Part shown: one piece after another, positions 47,888-61,039 of the stretch
Position numbering within the stretch: position 1 is the first letter of the stretch
How the letters are laid out: every line of letters starts with the position of its first letter
NCBI GenBank assembly: GCA_033961575.1
Contig: CM066728.1
Span: forward strand, 177,931,678-177,995,677
Reading direction: 5' to 3'
DNA: 64,000 nt
Origin: Aselliscus stoliczkanus
Taxonomy: Eukaryota > Chordata > Mammalia > Chiroptera > Hipposideridae
Made by a program: the position numbers and the translations under genes
Notes under the pieces: model-generated
Told to the model about the DNA's origin: nothing
Database searches by the model: none
The model's input: the letters and a program-made list of their open reading frames with translations, nothing else

Positions 47888-48135
47888 CACATGGCATACC
47901 TGTGAATGCCTCCACATGCCAGGCATTGTGCTGGACACCAGAGATACAGACATGGTTAAGGCACACTTCCTACCTTCAAGGGGCTTCCAGTTTTGATGCA
48001 AGAAGGCACAAAACTCAGTGACTTACAGGACATGGTGCTTGGTGTCCTGGGGCTGATTTCCAGGAAGGGACTAATTCACGCTGGGTAGACCAGTAGAGAC
48101 CTCCTGGAGGAGAGGGCACCTGAGCTAAATCCTGA
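47888..48135 (+). repeat. Ancient LINE-type fragment (L2/L3-like)
   Basis: 'ccaggcattgtgctggacaccagagatacagacatgg', 'ttcaaggggcttccag', 'cctggaggagagggcacctgagctaaatcc'. Same family type as 10005-10345. Confidence 0.5.
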
Positions 48136-50350
48136 TACTTTCTCTTGGCCCTGTACATATGGGTAATGCAGAGGCCATGCCTAGGAGTATAGTGTCTCTT
48201 TTTGCAGCCTGAAAAGTATCCTGGGAAATCCCTTCTGTTGAAACTAGAGGGGTTCTAGGGGAGGAAATGTGATTTTAGACCATTTTAATAAGAATGGAAT
48301 TCTTAGTACGGGGCAGCCTCCAGTTTTTAAAAAAGCAGAATATTGAGAAAGATCAGAAAGAATGCTATTCCATATGAATGTGAGGAAGAGTGGGTTCTTT
48401 GCAGAGTGGGGTGTGGGGAAAGGCTGCTAGGAAAATGTCCATGGTCATTGTTTTCATATAGTTAATCAATCATAGGGTGGCAGAGGGTAGATCCTTCTAT
48501 CCAACCTCAAGTGATAGAATCGATGGGTAGAAACTGGGGAGATAGAGTCAGGCTCAACATAAGAAAGGACTTTTGGCTCTAAGAGCTGTTTGAAAAAGGA
48601 GCGAGCCCTAGGAAATACTGAATTCCCCATCACTGCCCGTGTTTAAAAAAAGGCTAAACCCACAGTTCTCAACTACAGTGTGAAGTACACTAATTGTCAA
48701 GTCTTTCGAGTTGTGTGGCAAGTAATTTGTTACTAGCAGTACCATTTTTTAATACTATCACACTCACTTGAAGTCTGGTGATTGATCTCAATCAAATGGG
48801 AAAGGAGTAAAGTTCCAACCAGCGCAGTCACGGTGACGTGTACCCTGCATGCATCCATGGGTGTCTGTCGTGCCTGTGAATGTCTTCATGGGCGTGATGG
48901 GTACCCAAAGAGAAGATGTGGATTTCTGTACTAAGACACTCACTCACTGGTGTGGATTTCTACGATGGGTGAGAGCCCCAAAAAGATGAGCTTTAAATAT
49001 AGCTTCTGCTTATCCTGAAATTCAAGAAAGACAGATTTCTTCTCAGTTATGTGTTTTCAGTGTATGTCCAAGTTCATATTCATGAAAGGTAATGGCCAAG
49101 CTTAGCCAAAAAATATACTGGGGCAATCTGAGCCTAATGTCTTGCTTATTCTTGTTTTTCAACACCTTGTTTGTTATCAGGCTTTCTGAATACATAAGAT
49201 AAGTACTATGAGACAGACAGTTTAGGGACAGGCACATGAACTCTTGTGAGTCAGTAAGGAATTATTAAAAACATCACATTGAACCAGGCTGAGACCCGAC
49301 AGACTCTCGCAGAATGCAGTTGTCATCGTGTCTCTATAAATTGTTTAATTAGGTGTCCTCATTCAGGGTTCTCATTGTTTTAAGTGTGTGTGTTTGTGTG
49401 TGCGCTCTTCATATGTATATTTTCTTAACCTCAGTGACAGAAAATTAAGATTTGAAAAGATCAATGTTTCATTTGGCATTTTAACCTGTTTTTTTTTGTG
49501 TGCGTACTATGAGTTACCCCATGTTCAAGGGGGTGATTGATTCATCTATTTATTATTGATCATTGAATGCCCAAACTGTGCTCCATTTTTAGGGTGTGCA
49601 TTTTTTCTTAAATTCTGCGTCTGCATACCTATGGCAGTATCTGGCATAATACAGCATCGAAGGAATGAAGTCATACCTTTCAGTCCGTTAGCCGCTCCAC
49701 AGAGAATGCCGCGTTGTTCATGTGTGCTCCCACTTAAGTTTAGGAAGCTCCCACTTAAGTTCTCCAGTGGGAAAAAAGACAATATTCAGATGCCTCCAAA
49801 CAATAACCCCATCCTTGCCAACTCAGTGCCTTTCAGTTCTCTTGTATCTTCTCCCTGACGACTTAGGCCGCTGGTGAAATGACCAGCATCATTCAGGGAT
49901 TCAGCGTGGCCTGCCTTAGTGAAAACAGAACCTTAGCACAGTAATCAGCTTGCTTTTTCCGTGAGTGCATCAGGCGTTGTGGGCCAGACGGCCTCCGTGG
50001 TCTGTACTGTAGCTCCTTACCTTTGCTGCAGAAGAGCAAAAGCAGCTACGGATGGCATCTAAAACAGACGCGGTTATGTTCCCATACAGTTTCCCTAAGA
50101 ATACTGAAATTTGAATTTATTCTATGCAGTGAAGTACTAGTCTTCTTTTACATTTCCCAACTGTTTAAAATGTAAAAACAAGTAGCGGTCCGGGTTTGGC
50201 CAGCTGGCCGTAGGTTGCCAACCCTTGCCATAGCCGAAGAAGAAAAATGTTCTAGTGAGTAAAGAGGTGTAGAGAGCTATTTTTCTCCCTATCCAACATT
50301 GTAAATCACAAGAGTGGATAATGGAGGAAGAACTTCCTGACTCTAAAGTG
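48136..50350. other. Intronic stretch, nothing recognised
   Basis: 2.2 kb with no exon or repeat family recognised; TG patch at 49384-49402. Confidence 0.5.
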
Positions 50351-50352
50351 TA

Positions 50353-50676
50353 TTAGACCCTTGAACAATATTAGTTTGAACTGCACAAGTTCACATATAT
50401 GGGGATTTTTTTTTTTCAGTAAATATCTGTGTTGTTTCGATCTGCAATTGGGAGTCCTCAGATGGTCAGGACCGAGTGTACGCATTGATCTGTGCCATTT
50501 AACACAGGAGGCTTGAGTATCTGTGGGTTTTGGTAAATGTAGGGGCTCCTGAGAAACAATTCCTCACAGATATCGAGGGACAACTTAAGTTTTTGGGGAG
50601 TCAAAGTTGTAAATGGATTTTCAACTGTATAGGTGGTCGGCACCCTTCACCCCCACATTGTTCAAGTTTCAACTGT
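50353..50676 (+). mobile_element. Tigger/MER2-like element, copy 3
   Basis: Left end acccttgaacaatattagtt; right end passes 'ttttggggagtcaaagttg', 'ggtcggcacccttcaccc' and 'attgttcaagtttcaactgt'. Same interior and orientation as copy 1. Confidence 0.75.
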
Positions 50677-52392
50677 CCTGAAGTTACTAAAATATTGGTA
50701 TTGAGAAAATTGAAGAAAATTGACTGAAAGAATAGATGCCTATGCTTTTGATTTCAGAAATGAAAAGTATTTCAGGCAGAGTTTTTATTTCCTGAAAGCA
50801 CCCATATTTGTATACATTTGCACCTTCTCCAAAAAGCCTTCCCTAATGGCTTCCTACCCACATTCAGACAAGGTTAGCTAAAGAAACAGAGGCTCAGGAG
50901 CTCTTAGAATGGAGCTTGTAATTTAGGACACATCAAAATTTATTTTCAAGTAATAGGAAACTTTGGGCATTGAAGAAAACATTAGCTATATGTCATAATT
51001 TCAAAGTTAACGTGTGCTGTTCTCAAATGGGAAAAGTTCTTGCCAGCTATAATAAATTATTTAAGTGGAAAACTTCTGAGTTCATGCAAATTATACCATA
51101 CCTATATATGCCGGACAGTGCCAATTTAAGTATATAAATAGCTCTCCTAGCAAGTGCCTAACAAGGCACATTCAAGGTTCTCACAAGGTAATGGCCCTCC
51201 GCCTGTCCCTAGATGACTCAGTACAGTTAGTTCAGCAAAAAGAGTCTTGGACATTATTGGCACGGACAGAGATGGAGAGAAGTTCAGAACTGGTCAGCCT
51301 CCTGGCTGCAGATGGTTATTGATCAGTTCGGTTCCTCCAGCACTCTTTCTAAGGAACCCGCTGATCTCTGACCTTCATGACTGCCTTTTCCCCATTGTAG
51401 CCACACTAGTCGTGTGACCTCAGGGAGTTTATTTCCCCTTTCTAGGTCCAGACTTGCATATTTAAAAAATTAAATCTTTGAACTAGATTCTCTACTGGTC
51501 TCTTCCTCCTGTGTTCATTAACTCTGTCAAATGATTATCTGTGAGAGTAAAATCAAGAGCAAGATCCTGAGTTTGCTGATAGCTGTTCCCGGTTTGGGGG
51601 ATGTCTTGATAGTGCTGTACCCAAATAATTATATTGGATACAGTTGTTTTGAGAGGTGGATTTCAAGTGCAGGTTATTTTATGCCCTGATCAAAGGGGTT
51701 TAGCTTGAGCTCCTCCTATAGTGATGTCTGGATGAGGTAACTAGGAGTCGCCCTCATTGGGCTCAGTGTCTGTTAAGATCTGGGTTGGTATGGGCTCCCT
51801 CCTGGGAGATTTCAGTCATACCACAGGGGATGCTGAGGTGGTTTTTATTCCTACTTCTATATGCAGAATTCTACTGTGGGGACCACACTTAATGCTCTCA
51901 TATTGGTATCGCTAGTGTATCCATGCCTCCCCTGAGGCCATGGCTTTAGCCTTGCTAGTAGCTTATCTTTATGGAGCCTGAATAATTGAGCTATGTATTT
52001 ACAGAACCCAGAAGGGAGCGCTGGTTGCATTCCCAAAATGAGAACCACTTTTCACACCTTCCTTAGTAACCTCTCTGTGGGCCATGCAAGATGTGCAGTG
52101 CTGGCACCCCACCTCTGTAGAGAAGCCTGTGTAATGGACGGTGTGTAGTCACACAGCTCTGGTGGGAGAGTCCCCCTTCCACAGTGTCCCAGGGCAGAAT
52201 AGCTCTGTGGATGAAGTTTCCCCAGACAAAAATAGAAGACGAAATGGCAGGTACTTTCCTCCTGGCCCTGTGTGGTGGGCCACTGCCAGGCCCCCAGACC
52301 CTATCTGGAGAACAGTATAGAGAGCCTTCCAGCTCCGCATTGGTCTCTTTCTTCAGGATGGGACATGGCCCTGTCTTTTTATGAGGAGCTGA
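50677..52392. other. Intronic stretch, nothing recognised
   Basis: No exon or repeat family recognised. Confidence 0.5.
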
Positions 52393-52394
52393 TG

Positions 52395-52600
52395 ATATCG
52401 AGTAGTAGCGGTTAAGAACACAGACTCTAGAGCTAGACTGGGCAAGTTTCTTAACCTCTCTGGATCTATTTCATAGGGTTTCTGAGGATTACATATGTAA
52501 GGATATTCAAAGCCCATGGAGCAATCTCTGACGAATAGAAAATGCTTTATGATGATGGTGGTTATAATTATTATTGATTACAGTGATGAGGGAAAGATAG
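52395..52600 (+). repeat. MIR SINE
   Basis: 'agtagtagcggttaagaacacagactctagagctagactgg', 'caagtttcttaacctctctgg', 'atttcatagggtttctgagg' follow MIR order closely. Confidence 0.75.
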
Positions 52601-54635
52601 AAATTGGTTCTCCTCCTAACATTTAGGTAACTTTAGAATATAAAGTTCTTTTATCACTGGGCAATTCTGGCATGCTCTTGAAACCTTGATCTTTGAAATT
52701 ACTTTTCTTTCCATTATAGCAACACAGGAGCTTTGGCTACATTTGACATGGAATTCATTCCTTAATCCTTGTCATATAGTCAGCAGGATATCTGCATTTT
52801 CCTCCTGTCACACATATAATCTGGACTTCAGCATGTTTGTTCTGCATACAGCCTTTGACTACATGTCCATGACACTGAGTACATAGAAGTTGGTTTGAAT
52901 TTTGCTAGTACTTCTGGGACCTCCATGCGTGGCCATATAAGTCCGGCACTCATCAACTCCAGGGAACCTCTATTCACGTCAGAACTAAACACTATTTAGT
53001 ACATCCTCAAATCTAAGACACCTTAAAAACTCAGACCCAGCGGACATGGTACAGGGTTCATATATAAGCAGGCACTTTTAAGTAGGAGTGTTTTTTGACA
53101 TAATTTTATACCAGGATGGCTCACAAGAAAAAGTGTTTCCCTCTGTTAATCACAGCCATGGCAAACTCCTTACATGATAGTACTAATCACTCCCATAGAA
53201 TGGGAAATTATTCAGTATTGAAAAACCAAACTGAAGGAGTAAATCTTCTGATGGGTTATGTTTCTGATTATGAAAGAGAAAGAGGCTTACCCAACCATAA
53301 AAAGATGATTTTATATGTAGGTGCAGTAGGTTATTGAAAAATTTCATGGAATTGATGGAGGAGCCCTTGAACTCCAGTGAAACCAAAACGAAAATTTTCC
53401 ATCGACTTCACTGAGACCTGAAACTCGATCATCCAAAATAAATTCCTTTCAGTCATACCTCTATCATCTATGCATGCCTTGGAGAAGAAGATGAATTTAT
53501 GTTCACTAGCCATTTCCCCTCTGCAGTGAATGAACAAACCAGACAGGCTGGTAAGAAAGGACTTCATGGGAGGATGTAGAGAGCGCCTCACTGCACTCGA
53601 CAGCTTACACAGCCTCTCCACCAGAGACAGGACATGCTGACCTGGTGAATGCAAATACTGACCATTCCAAATTGTGCCAGGATAGACTCTAGCACCAAGA
53701 TTTTTATTTAGAATTAACCAAAAGTTCAAACTGGTTATATACTTTAAGATGTTCTTAGAAGTTAAATAAAAACTGTGTCTCTTAAATAAACAGAGTTGAT
53801 GCTGCATTTTTCTTCCCCTAGGGCAGAGAAATCTGTCATCATGGCCAGCCCACCATAGAATACAGTAAATGCCTCTGGAACAAAATAGAATTCATTATCT
53901 CCACCTTCTTTAAAAAAAAAAAATATTTACATTTATTTTATGCTGAATTTATTCCTGGGCTATACATGTTTATTTCTTCAGTTTCTCCTAGGATATCTTT
54001 TTCTCCTATGCATCCTCCCCTTCTGGTTTAGGAACCATTTGCTCTTTCATTAAGGAGCATCTCGGCAGGGCAAGCTCATGTCGGGGTTATTCTATTGAAA
54101 ATCCCGGGCCCACCTTGGGGGCGTTGTTTACCTGGATGCATACCTCAGTGACCAGAGAGTCTACATCAGAACACTTAGGTTCGGCAGCACTCTGCATTTT
54201 GAAGCATGTGCAGCAAAACTTCAGTGCTCTTATGGGGTCCTGGAGCCTGCGTGCAGCCCCACTGTTTGGCCTGGGCACACCTACCAGCTCCAGCATGGTA
54301 ATGATGGACCATTGTAATGACGCATTGCTTCTATAAAGGGACATCTTTCAGATACTTGGTGGCTTTTGATGGCCTGAAGACAATGAAGTATATTTTGAAA
54401 TGAATTTTAGGAAGTTACCAGGCTCCTCTTTGCATCAGTAGGCTTTCCAGTCTTGTTGGAGCACGCTGGATGCAAAACCGTTGTTACTCTTCATAGCTCC
54501 TCAGCCCTTCCCTTCCATTTATGACCTGTCGTTACTTCTGTTGCACTGCCAGTAGTTGTAGATCTACTCAAGCAAAAACTAAAGTTCTAAAAGTAATAAT
54601 TTCTGTCATTTAGAATATTTATTTTCTCATTTCAG
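52601..54635. other. Intronic stretch up to exon 3, nothing firm
   Basis: A 158-codon minus frame at 53331-53807 has no motif that I know. A GC-richer block lies at about 54060-54320. The last 40 bases are the exon 3 acceptor region. Confidence 0.45.
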
Positions 54636-54708
54636 AAAGTGGATGTCACCAGCAGGGCTGTGATGGAAATAATGACTAAAACAATTGAATACCTTCAACC
54701 CAATCCAG
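54636..54708 (+). CDS. SH3GL2: SH3GL2 (endophilin A1) coding exon 3, residues 39-62 plus first base of codon 63
   Basis: This 73-bp exon encodes 24 complete codons starting [13 protein letters not shown] and ending IEYLQPNP, then a split codon G|, expected to be completed to Ala by exon 4. In endophilins this is part of the first long helix of the BAR coiled coil, leading to the insert that helps drive membrane curvature. The [14 protein letters not shown] stretch separates SH3GL2 from SH3GL1 (AVTEVLARTIEYLQ) and SH3GL3 (VVAEILSKTTEYLQ), as far as I recall those sequences. The acceptor is tttctcatttcag ending at 54635, and the donor is CCAG|gtaagg at 54709. The intron on the left is phase 0 and on the right phase 1. 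Exon 4 was searched for by eye down to 64000 and not seen, which fits the long intron 3 of other mammals. Confidence 0.97.
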
Positions 54709-56380
54709 GTAAGGGGTCCCTTTCAAAGTATCCCTCCAGGTAACATTTAATATTCTTTAATAGACGTTTTAGGTTTGGTGTGCAACTGTTTCCCCAGCCC
54801 ACTTTTCTGGAGGTTCAGTGACTTCAGGTATAGCACTTGCACTTGGGTCTCGGGGACATTTTACGGCTTACACTGAAGTGACTGGAACATTCTGTGGCAT
54901 TTAATCTGACTGGTATATTTAACAAACAATATTGTGTGGACGGCCTGGGTGACATACAATGTCAGGGTAGCTGCAAGCTGTTATTAATGGAACTTTAATT
55001 TTCAAGGAATGGTAGGAAAGAAAATTGGAGTGATATTAAGATAAGATATAGTTATTCCCCGAAGGTGTGAAAAGGTAGGAAGTTGAATAGTCTCTGTGAA
55101 ATACAGAGGGTTTCTGTTTATACAGCATTACTGAAGTCTTCGGATGGTTCTTAATTCTTATTCCTCTCCAAGCACATCACCGATCAGATCAGCATTTGTT
55201 CCTGCTAACCTGTTACGCACTAAGACAAGGAAGATATAAGAGATAATGGAGCTACACCTTGAAAGGAGAACCAGGCAGAACCGGGGCAATTGCTACAGGC
55301 ACAAGGTGTAACAGGACAAAGCAGCCACCATCACCAACCTCCTCCCCACTGCTCTTCCTCTAGAGCAGTTCCTAACCCAGAGCACAGAAATTTGAAGCGA
55401 GGCTGACGAGATTGAAGTGAAATGCATTCATGTTTGCAAAACTACTTACTACTAGTTTCTGGAAGTTTCTGGTTGGGATTCCAGTGTCTAGAGAAGATAG
55501 CCCAGGCACTGTGCCAGCCTCTGTGTGCTTGGATACTGAGCATGCCTAGGCCAGAGGTAAGAAAGGAGAGCTGTGGGAGAAGAGGGAGCAGGCAGGTGCA
55601 GCAGGCAGGCCAAGAAGCTGCCCGCTGCCTGCTGGCTACCCTTTCATTCAACCTGTCTTCCCCTACGCCCAGACAGCTGCTGTCTGAAGATGAACAAACT
55701 ATGCGGGAATAATATTTCTATTCTTGTTTTCCTTCTTCAACTACATCAGAGATGGAATTATACAAGGAAGGAAAATCTAGATATAAATATGGTAAGCTCT
55801 AGGAACCAGGCATTTAACTGACAGCCGACCAAATGGTAGGAAATCAGACAAAGAATAGCAAAAATCAAGTTTCTGATTTTTACTCAGAGCCTTCGTCATG
55901 ACCTTTTTTATATTCCCCAGAGATGCTGGGTTCTCTTAAATGGACATGTATTCCTTAGTATTTAGCCAACTGTAGAAGGTCAAGTTCTGAAAAGAGAAAT
56001 TCTCACCCTGCCTCACCATAAGAAATTATCATATAGGGGCTAAGGAATGTTTGTCTTTATCTTTGCATAAAACTTCAAAGTGCTCTCGGATTGCCTAGGA
56101 TTTACATGTGAATTGTGCTAATAACTCATTGTAAGTCTAAGATTAATATAGGGAAGAGGAAGAACAGTATAGTATTTATTGAGCACTAATGTATTTTCAG
56201 GGCAGTGTTAGTTATATACACTGTCTGAATTCTAAAAGTAACCATTTGTTTTCTAATTGCAAAAATAAAATGCAATTGAACAATTATAGTATAGAAAAGG
56301 GACTAAAAATCCCTTGTAGCACAAAATTTCTGTGGGGCCTCATCAGGGTTCCTGAGTATAATGGAATGGTGCTCTGTGGT
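54709..56380. other. Intronic stretch, nothing recognised
   Basis: First 1.7 kb of intron 3 after the donor. No repeat family or exon recognised; exon 4 not present. Confidence 0.5.
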
Positions 56381-56384
56381 AGGT

Positions 56385-56805
56385 AGGTCTAGTGCATTGA
56401 ATAGTATGTCCCCCAAAATCCAGGGCCACCCAGGACCTCACAATGTGACTTTATTTGGAAATAGAGTCTTTTCAGATATAATCAGTTAATGACCTTGAGA
56501 TGAACTCATCCTGGAGTTAGGGTGAGTCCCAAATCCAAGGACTGGTGTCCTAACCAGACGAGAAGACACAGGGAAGAAAGCCATGGGAAGATGGAGGCAG
56601 AGACTGGAGCTGTGTCCCACAGCAAGGAAAGTTGGGAGCCACCAGACATGGAAGAGGCAAGGAAGGATTCTCCCAGAGAGCCTCGGGAAAGAACCAGTCC
56701 TGCTGCCACCCTGATTTCACACCTCTTGAACTGTGAGAGAGTAAATTCCTTTTGTTTTAAGCCACCCATTTTGTGGTAATTTGTTATGGCAGCACTAATC
56801 TGTGG
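56385..56805 (-). mobile_element. MaLR-like LTR (MLT1 type), antisense
   Basis: On the + strand: 'tagtatgtcccccaaaatcc', 'cacaatgtgactttatttggaaatag', 'agatggaggcagagactgg', 'gaagaggcaaggaaggattc', 'gtgagagagtaaattcc', 'agccacccattttgtgg'. This is the reverse of the LTR pattern at 1500-1885. No retroviral genes. Confidence 0.7.
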
Positions 56806-56867
56806 TAATTTTTATGGCCAACAGTGGAAAACTCAATATAGGAGGTAGCCTTGCTTTATGCAGGAAA

Positions 56868-56992
56868 AAAAAAAATGAGGGCCAGAGATTTTAAGAAACT
56901 TGCCCAAAGCTACCCTCTCTAGGAGGAGATGAAGTCAGGATTGGAACTCAGGTCTGACAGACGGCTTCCTAAACCCATGCGCTTTACGTTTC
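56868..56992 (+). repeat. MIR SINE fragment
   Basis: 'agaaacttgcccaaagctac', 'gtcaggattggaactcaggtctgac' are the MIR 3' half. Confidence 0.65.
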
Positions 56993-57185
56993 ATGATCCT
57001 ACCTCTGAGAAGGAAGGGATTACCTTCATTTAGTCACAAAGCGTCCTTCACTTGCAGAGAGGTACAACAGAAATTCAGAAAGGAAACAAATTGTGGGGTT
57101 AAGACTTAGTTTTACTTCAATAAAAGGATTGCTGTAGGAGGTAATTGGGGGAAATTTGAATTTTTAGAAATGACACAGTTGTTTT

Positions 57186-57336
57186 CTTTTGTGTTTTTTT
57201 TTAGCTGAACCATCCTGCCACCTGTTGGCAGCTTATTGGCAGCTCAGCTCGGGCTGGGCATCGAACTGCTGTTGCTCAGAGCTCAGCTCACACTCTTGAG
57301 TGAGCTCTTAACCAACTGAGCCACTCAGCCGGCCCC
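57186..57336 (-). mobile_element. tRNA-derived SINE of the longer type, antisense
   Basis: Imperfect duplication gacacagttgttt (57172) and gacatagtttt (57337). On the minus strand: head ggggccggctgagtggctca with 'gttggttaagagctcact', then 'gagctgagctctgagcaaca', a box-B-like 'cagttcgatgcc', and a 3' part with gctgccaa repeats. Source-type sequence for part 1 of the chimera at 32964. Confidence 0.8.
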
Positions 57337-57392
57337 GACATAGTTTTAATAGAATGTGAATGTGCTATGTAGCTGCTAATAGATTAGTTTTT

Positions 57393-57490
57393 TGTTTTTT
57401 TGTTTTTTGAGGGCAGTGTCACTGGCCCTCATATGTGGGACCTGAACCGGGGCCGCTGGCTTCCCAAGCTAGCGCTTAACCACTGCACCG
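57393..57490 (-). mobile_element. Short tRNA-derived SINE, antisense, copy 4, 5'-truncated
   Basis: 12-bp duplication tagattagtttt at 57380-57391 and 57491-57502. T-rich tail, hairpin from 57409, then body ending at cactgcaccg, so about 14 bases of the 5' head are missing. Confidence 0.9.
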
Positions 57491-57502
57491 TAGATTAGTT
57501 TT

Positions 57503-58378
57503 ATGGCTCTTTGAAAATCGAATGGGCATCTGCCATCAAGGAGAACCATAAAGGCCATCACCAGGCAATGTCAAGTCATTTCAAGTTCATTTCAGGAAAG
57601 CAGTTATACATGGGCAGGCCACATCTATATACAAATAAGGGTCATTCAGAAGAGTCCAGAAGAACAACAAAAATGTATATACTCATTTTTATGTACTCAA
57701 AATACTCAAAGGTATTTTGTAGACAATCTGTAATTAATTGGTTTATGATAGATCATGATTTAGTTCCTTCATGAATTTCTTGCCTTGAGAACAGGCACTG
57801 GCTGTACAGCTCTTGAAAGACACTGACTAGTTAAGTTCATTTTCAGAATCCAAATGTCCTTGAGAAGGGGACGCAGGGATCCAGCAAATACCCATAGGCA
57901 CCCATGGGCACAGAAGACCACAAAGAATGTTTCCAAACTCACACAGTTTGCTAAATACTTTGACTCCTCAGCCTCTCAGTGACCCCAGGAGCTGTTCCAT
58001 ATGGGTCACTGGGTGCTGGTCCTGAATAAGCAGGACCTGTCTCGGGTGAGGACAGAGGTTGATGCCACGTAACAGATTTACATGGCTAGGCCAATATGAT
58101 CAGTGGAAATCTGTGCTTTCAGGTATTTTGAGAGTATTTGTATTAGGTTAATACTGTAGGATGCTTTCTGCTCTTGTGGTTGTGGAGCATACACACGTTT
58201 GATATTCTCAACACTCAGCGTTTGTTGAAATGATGACCAAAGAGAGTTTGATTAATTTCATCAGTCGTAGATGTGCTCTGTGTACGTCCCACATCTGCTC
58301 TTACCCACGTCCAGAGTGGTATCTTTAAAAGGCAAATCTGATCATATCATTATCTTACATAAAATCCTTGAAGGGGTT
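57503..58378. other. Intronic stretch, nothing recognised
   Basis: No exon or repeat family recognised. Confidence 0.5.
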
Positions 58379-58379
58379 T

Positions 58380-58725
58380 TCATTGCTTTTAGGATTAAGT
58401 TTAAAATTTTCAGAATGGCTTAAAAGTCCTTCCCTGCAGGGTCAGCCTGCCCTTTCCCTTCCACCTTGCCAGGGAGACAGTTCCCACAGGTCCAGTGTAA
58501 AGGTTTCTTAGAAGATTTCCTTAACCCCCAACTACTTTAGGTTCTCCTGTCAGTGTTCCCCTCACCATCCCAGCTGCTCCTCCTGGTGGCACACGCCTTA
58601 CCATAATCGTGTGATGTGTGTGCCTCTGTTTGTCCCCGCCTGTCATATCAGGACTGTGCCTGTCTTACTGCATCCCCCACCCCCAGTTCTGTAGTTGATA
58701 GTCAGGCTAATGTGAAAAATTGCTC
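58380..58725 (+). repeat. L2 LINE fragment
   Basis: 'ttaggattaagtttaaaattttcagaatggcttaaaagtcc', 'cagcctgccctttcccttccac', 'gactgtgcctgtcttactgcat' follow L2 order. Confidence 0.6.
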
Positions 58726-59282
58726 TAATATAAAGGAGAGGAGGGAAAACTCTTTTCCCTAAACCATCAGCTCTACCCATGCAATCAACAACTATCAAAT
58801 GCTTTCACTTTTATGTGAAGACTGATTCCAGATGCAGAGTAGGTTAAAATAGGACCAAACCCTGCTTTCTGAGAACTCATAGCCTAACAGCATAAGGTCC
58901 ATACACTCTGTGGAGAGTGCCTCAGAAGGCTTCATGGCCAGTGTCTTCCGGGAATTCCAGCTAACTGATCAGGTGAGGAGGGTGAATGGGGTCACAGGTC
59001 TACAAGTGTGCCCTGTGAAGCCTGGCTTTTGAGAACATAGAACAGAGAGCTGTGGTCTTTCAGAATGGATTGTGAAATTATTCTAATAGGAACAGCATAA
59101 ACCAATACACATTTCCAACCTGCCTAGATAAATAATTTGAACAGTACTGTGCAAAAGTTCCATTCTACTGATTGTGAGTCCTAATCCTCATGGTATCTAA
59201 GAGCAAAGATCATCAGAGAAGATATAAATCAGTTTCCTTATTTGAGTATTCTGATACCTTGTGGGAGGCAAAATGCACTAAA

Positions 59283-59555
59283 TCAGCATTCTCCAATAGA
59301 AATATGATGCAAGCCGTTAAGTGTAACTTTGCGTTTCTTAGTAGGCACATTTAAAAAGGAAAAAAGAAAGGTAAAATGTATTTTAATAATAAATTACCCA
59401 ATATTAAACATGATTGAAAATTTTTTTTTCTTGTACTAAGTTTTGAAATTTATAATGTGTTTTGTATTTGCAGCACGTCTTGGTTTGGACTAGCCACATT
59501 TTAGATGCTCAATGGCCCCGTGTGGCCCATGGTTTCCATAACGGACAGCACAAGA
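59283..59555. mobile_element. DNA transposon remnant, hAT-like
   Basis: Starts cagcattctccaatagaaat and ends with the rough complement 'ccataacggacagcacaag'. Interior 'gtaggcacatttaaaaagg' and 'ttggactagccacattttagatgctcaatgg' are familiar from a dispersed mammalian element. Family not named with confidence. Confidence 0.6.
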
Positions 59556-61038
59556 TCAGTTTGCCATTCAACCTGTTTTTTATATTTTTATATGTGTTTG
59601 ATGTTTAGCTGCTTGGTTTTTGTATATTAGTATTTTTTTTTCTAATAGAGACATGGACTCTTGATTTCAGATCAGGATGTCTTTAAATCTGTGTGTTTGT
59701 TAACCTGCTGCAAACCTGTTTCATGGCACTGCATTGGAGATCATCCCCTTAAATTGTATAATAGACATGGCCAGATTGGGCTGTGTTTTCTCCCCAGCCA
59801 CAGCATATCGGCTATGACAGAGGCTTTCTCAGTTTGCGCTGAAAAGCTATTTTGGCCCTGATGTCATAATCCAGTACAGATTTCCAAGATGCATCCTTAA
59901 AAACCAGTTGGAATATGAAAACCACTGTATGCAGTTGGGGTTCAGTTCCCTACAGAAATGCTTTCTCCTTGTACGCCTGCAGGGTCTAGTTTTTGTCCAG
60001 CATGCCTGAGATTGAAATAGTAAATCAGGCTCGTCAGATGTCTATTCACAGTTTTTCAATAATAAATTCAAATCTCATTTGTGGAATGTCCTCTGTGAAA
60101 GTAAAAGTTCACTGTATTAATTTTAAAATATCGTATTAATCCCTGGAATGATATTACATCAAAATTATTATACTTCTTCCTCAAGGCTGCCCTCTTAGTT
60201 ATCTCCTTCCAAAGATGAATACATATAGTGATTATAAGATGTTTGGTGGTGGTAGAATTGAAAATCTATACATATATGACTTGGCATTCATGTATTCAAA
60301 TCCTTGGCTCCATGACACACTAAGTGTGCTGTTTCCTGGCGGGCAGGACCTGAATTGTATTCTTCTTGTCTTTCGGGGCTCTTCGCATTGTGCTTTGTAC
60401 ATCGTTCCCCTCTATACGTCTTCCTAATAGGCGCAGAGATGAATATGTCCAGCCTTCACTTAAAGAATAGGGCGTGTGGGCTGAATCTAGTAGCCAGAGC
60501 ATTGACTGTTCCGAATCCTTACACTGAAAAATAATCAAAGTGTACGAAGGACAGATTTACAAAAGTAATTTTGAGGAAAACGTTGCTGAACTCAATGGAA
60601 TAGGGTCTTTCAAGGATGCACATACTAAAGAAGAAAACATAAGTCAGGTGATACATGGTATAATTCATATGCTATTCGTATTGAAAAGGCTGGGTGACTT
60701 TCCTATTTTTACTTCATCTTTGGAAAAAACATTGAAAATTAATAGGTTCTAATATATTTGAGACCCCTTAAGTACTGCAGAGCTTTAAGTCAGCTGGAAC
60801 TGGTGGATTAATGATACTCCATCACTGTGTCTATAAAGCCTGCTAAAATCAGACTGACTTAATATGTTATTGATCATAACGGAGACATTGTGCATTTAAA
60901 GATACACATAATTATGGAAAATTATGCGAATGGAGTCTCCCTTTAGTAGCCCAAGCTACTCACACACAATCTGCGTGTGGTAGTCCCTGCACTCTCTCTG
61001 TCTCTTCAAGTCTCTTCTCCCTCTTGTTCATCCTACTG
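59556..61038. other. Intronic stretch, nothing recognised
   Basis: No exon or repeat family recognised. Confidence 0.5.
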
Positions 61039-61039
61039 T

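Larger units (their letters stand above)
44694..54635 (+). other. SH3GL2: SH3GL2 intron 2, complete
   Basis: This 9,942-bp phase-0 intron runs from gtaagtc after exon 2 to the ttcag before exon 3. It is poorer in recent insertions than intron 1. I recognise MIR pieces, one Tigger-like element at 50.35 kb and ancient LINE fragments, but no SINE of the lineage-specific families. Confidence 0.93.

Noticed and set aside
53331..53807. 158-codon open frame, minus strand
   Set aside because: Longest frame in the window, considered as a processed pseudogene. No protein family recognised, no A tail or duplication found, so not supported.
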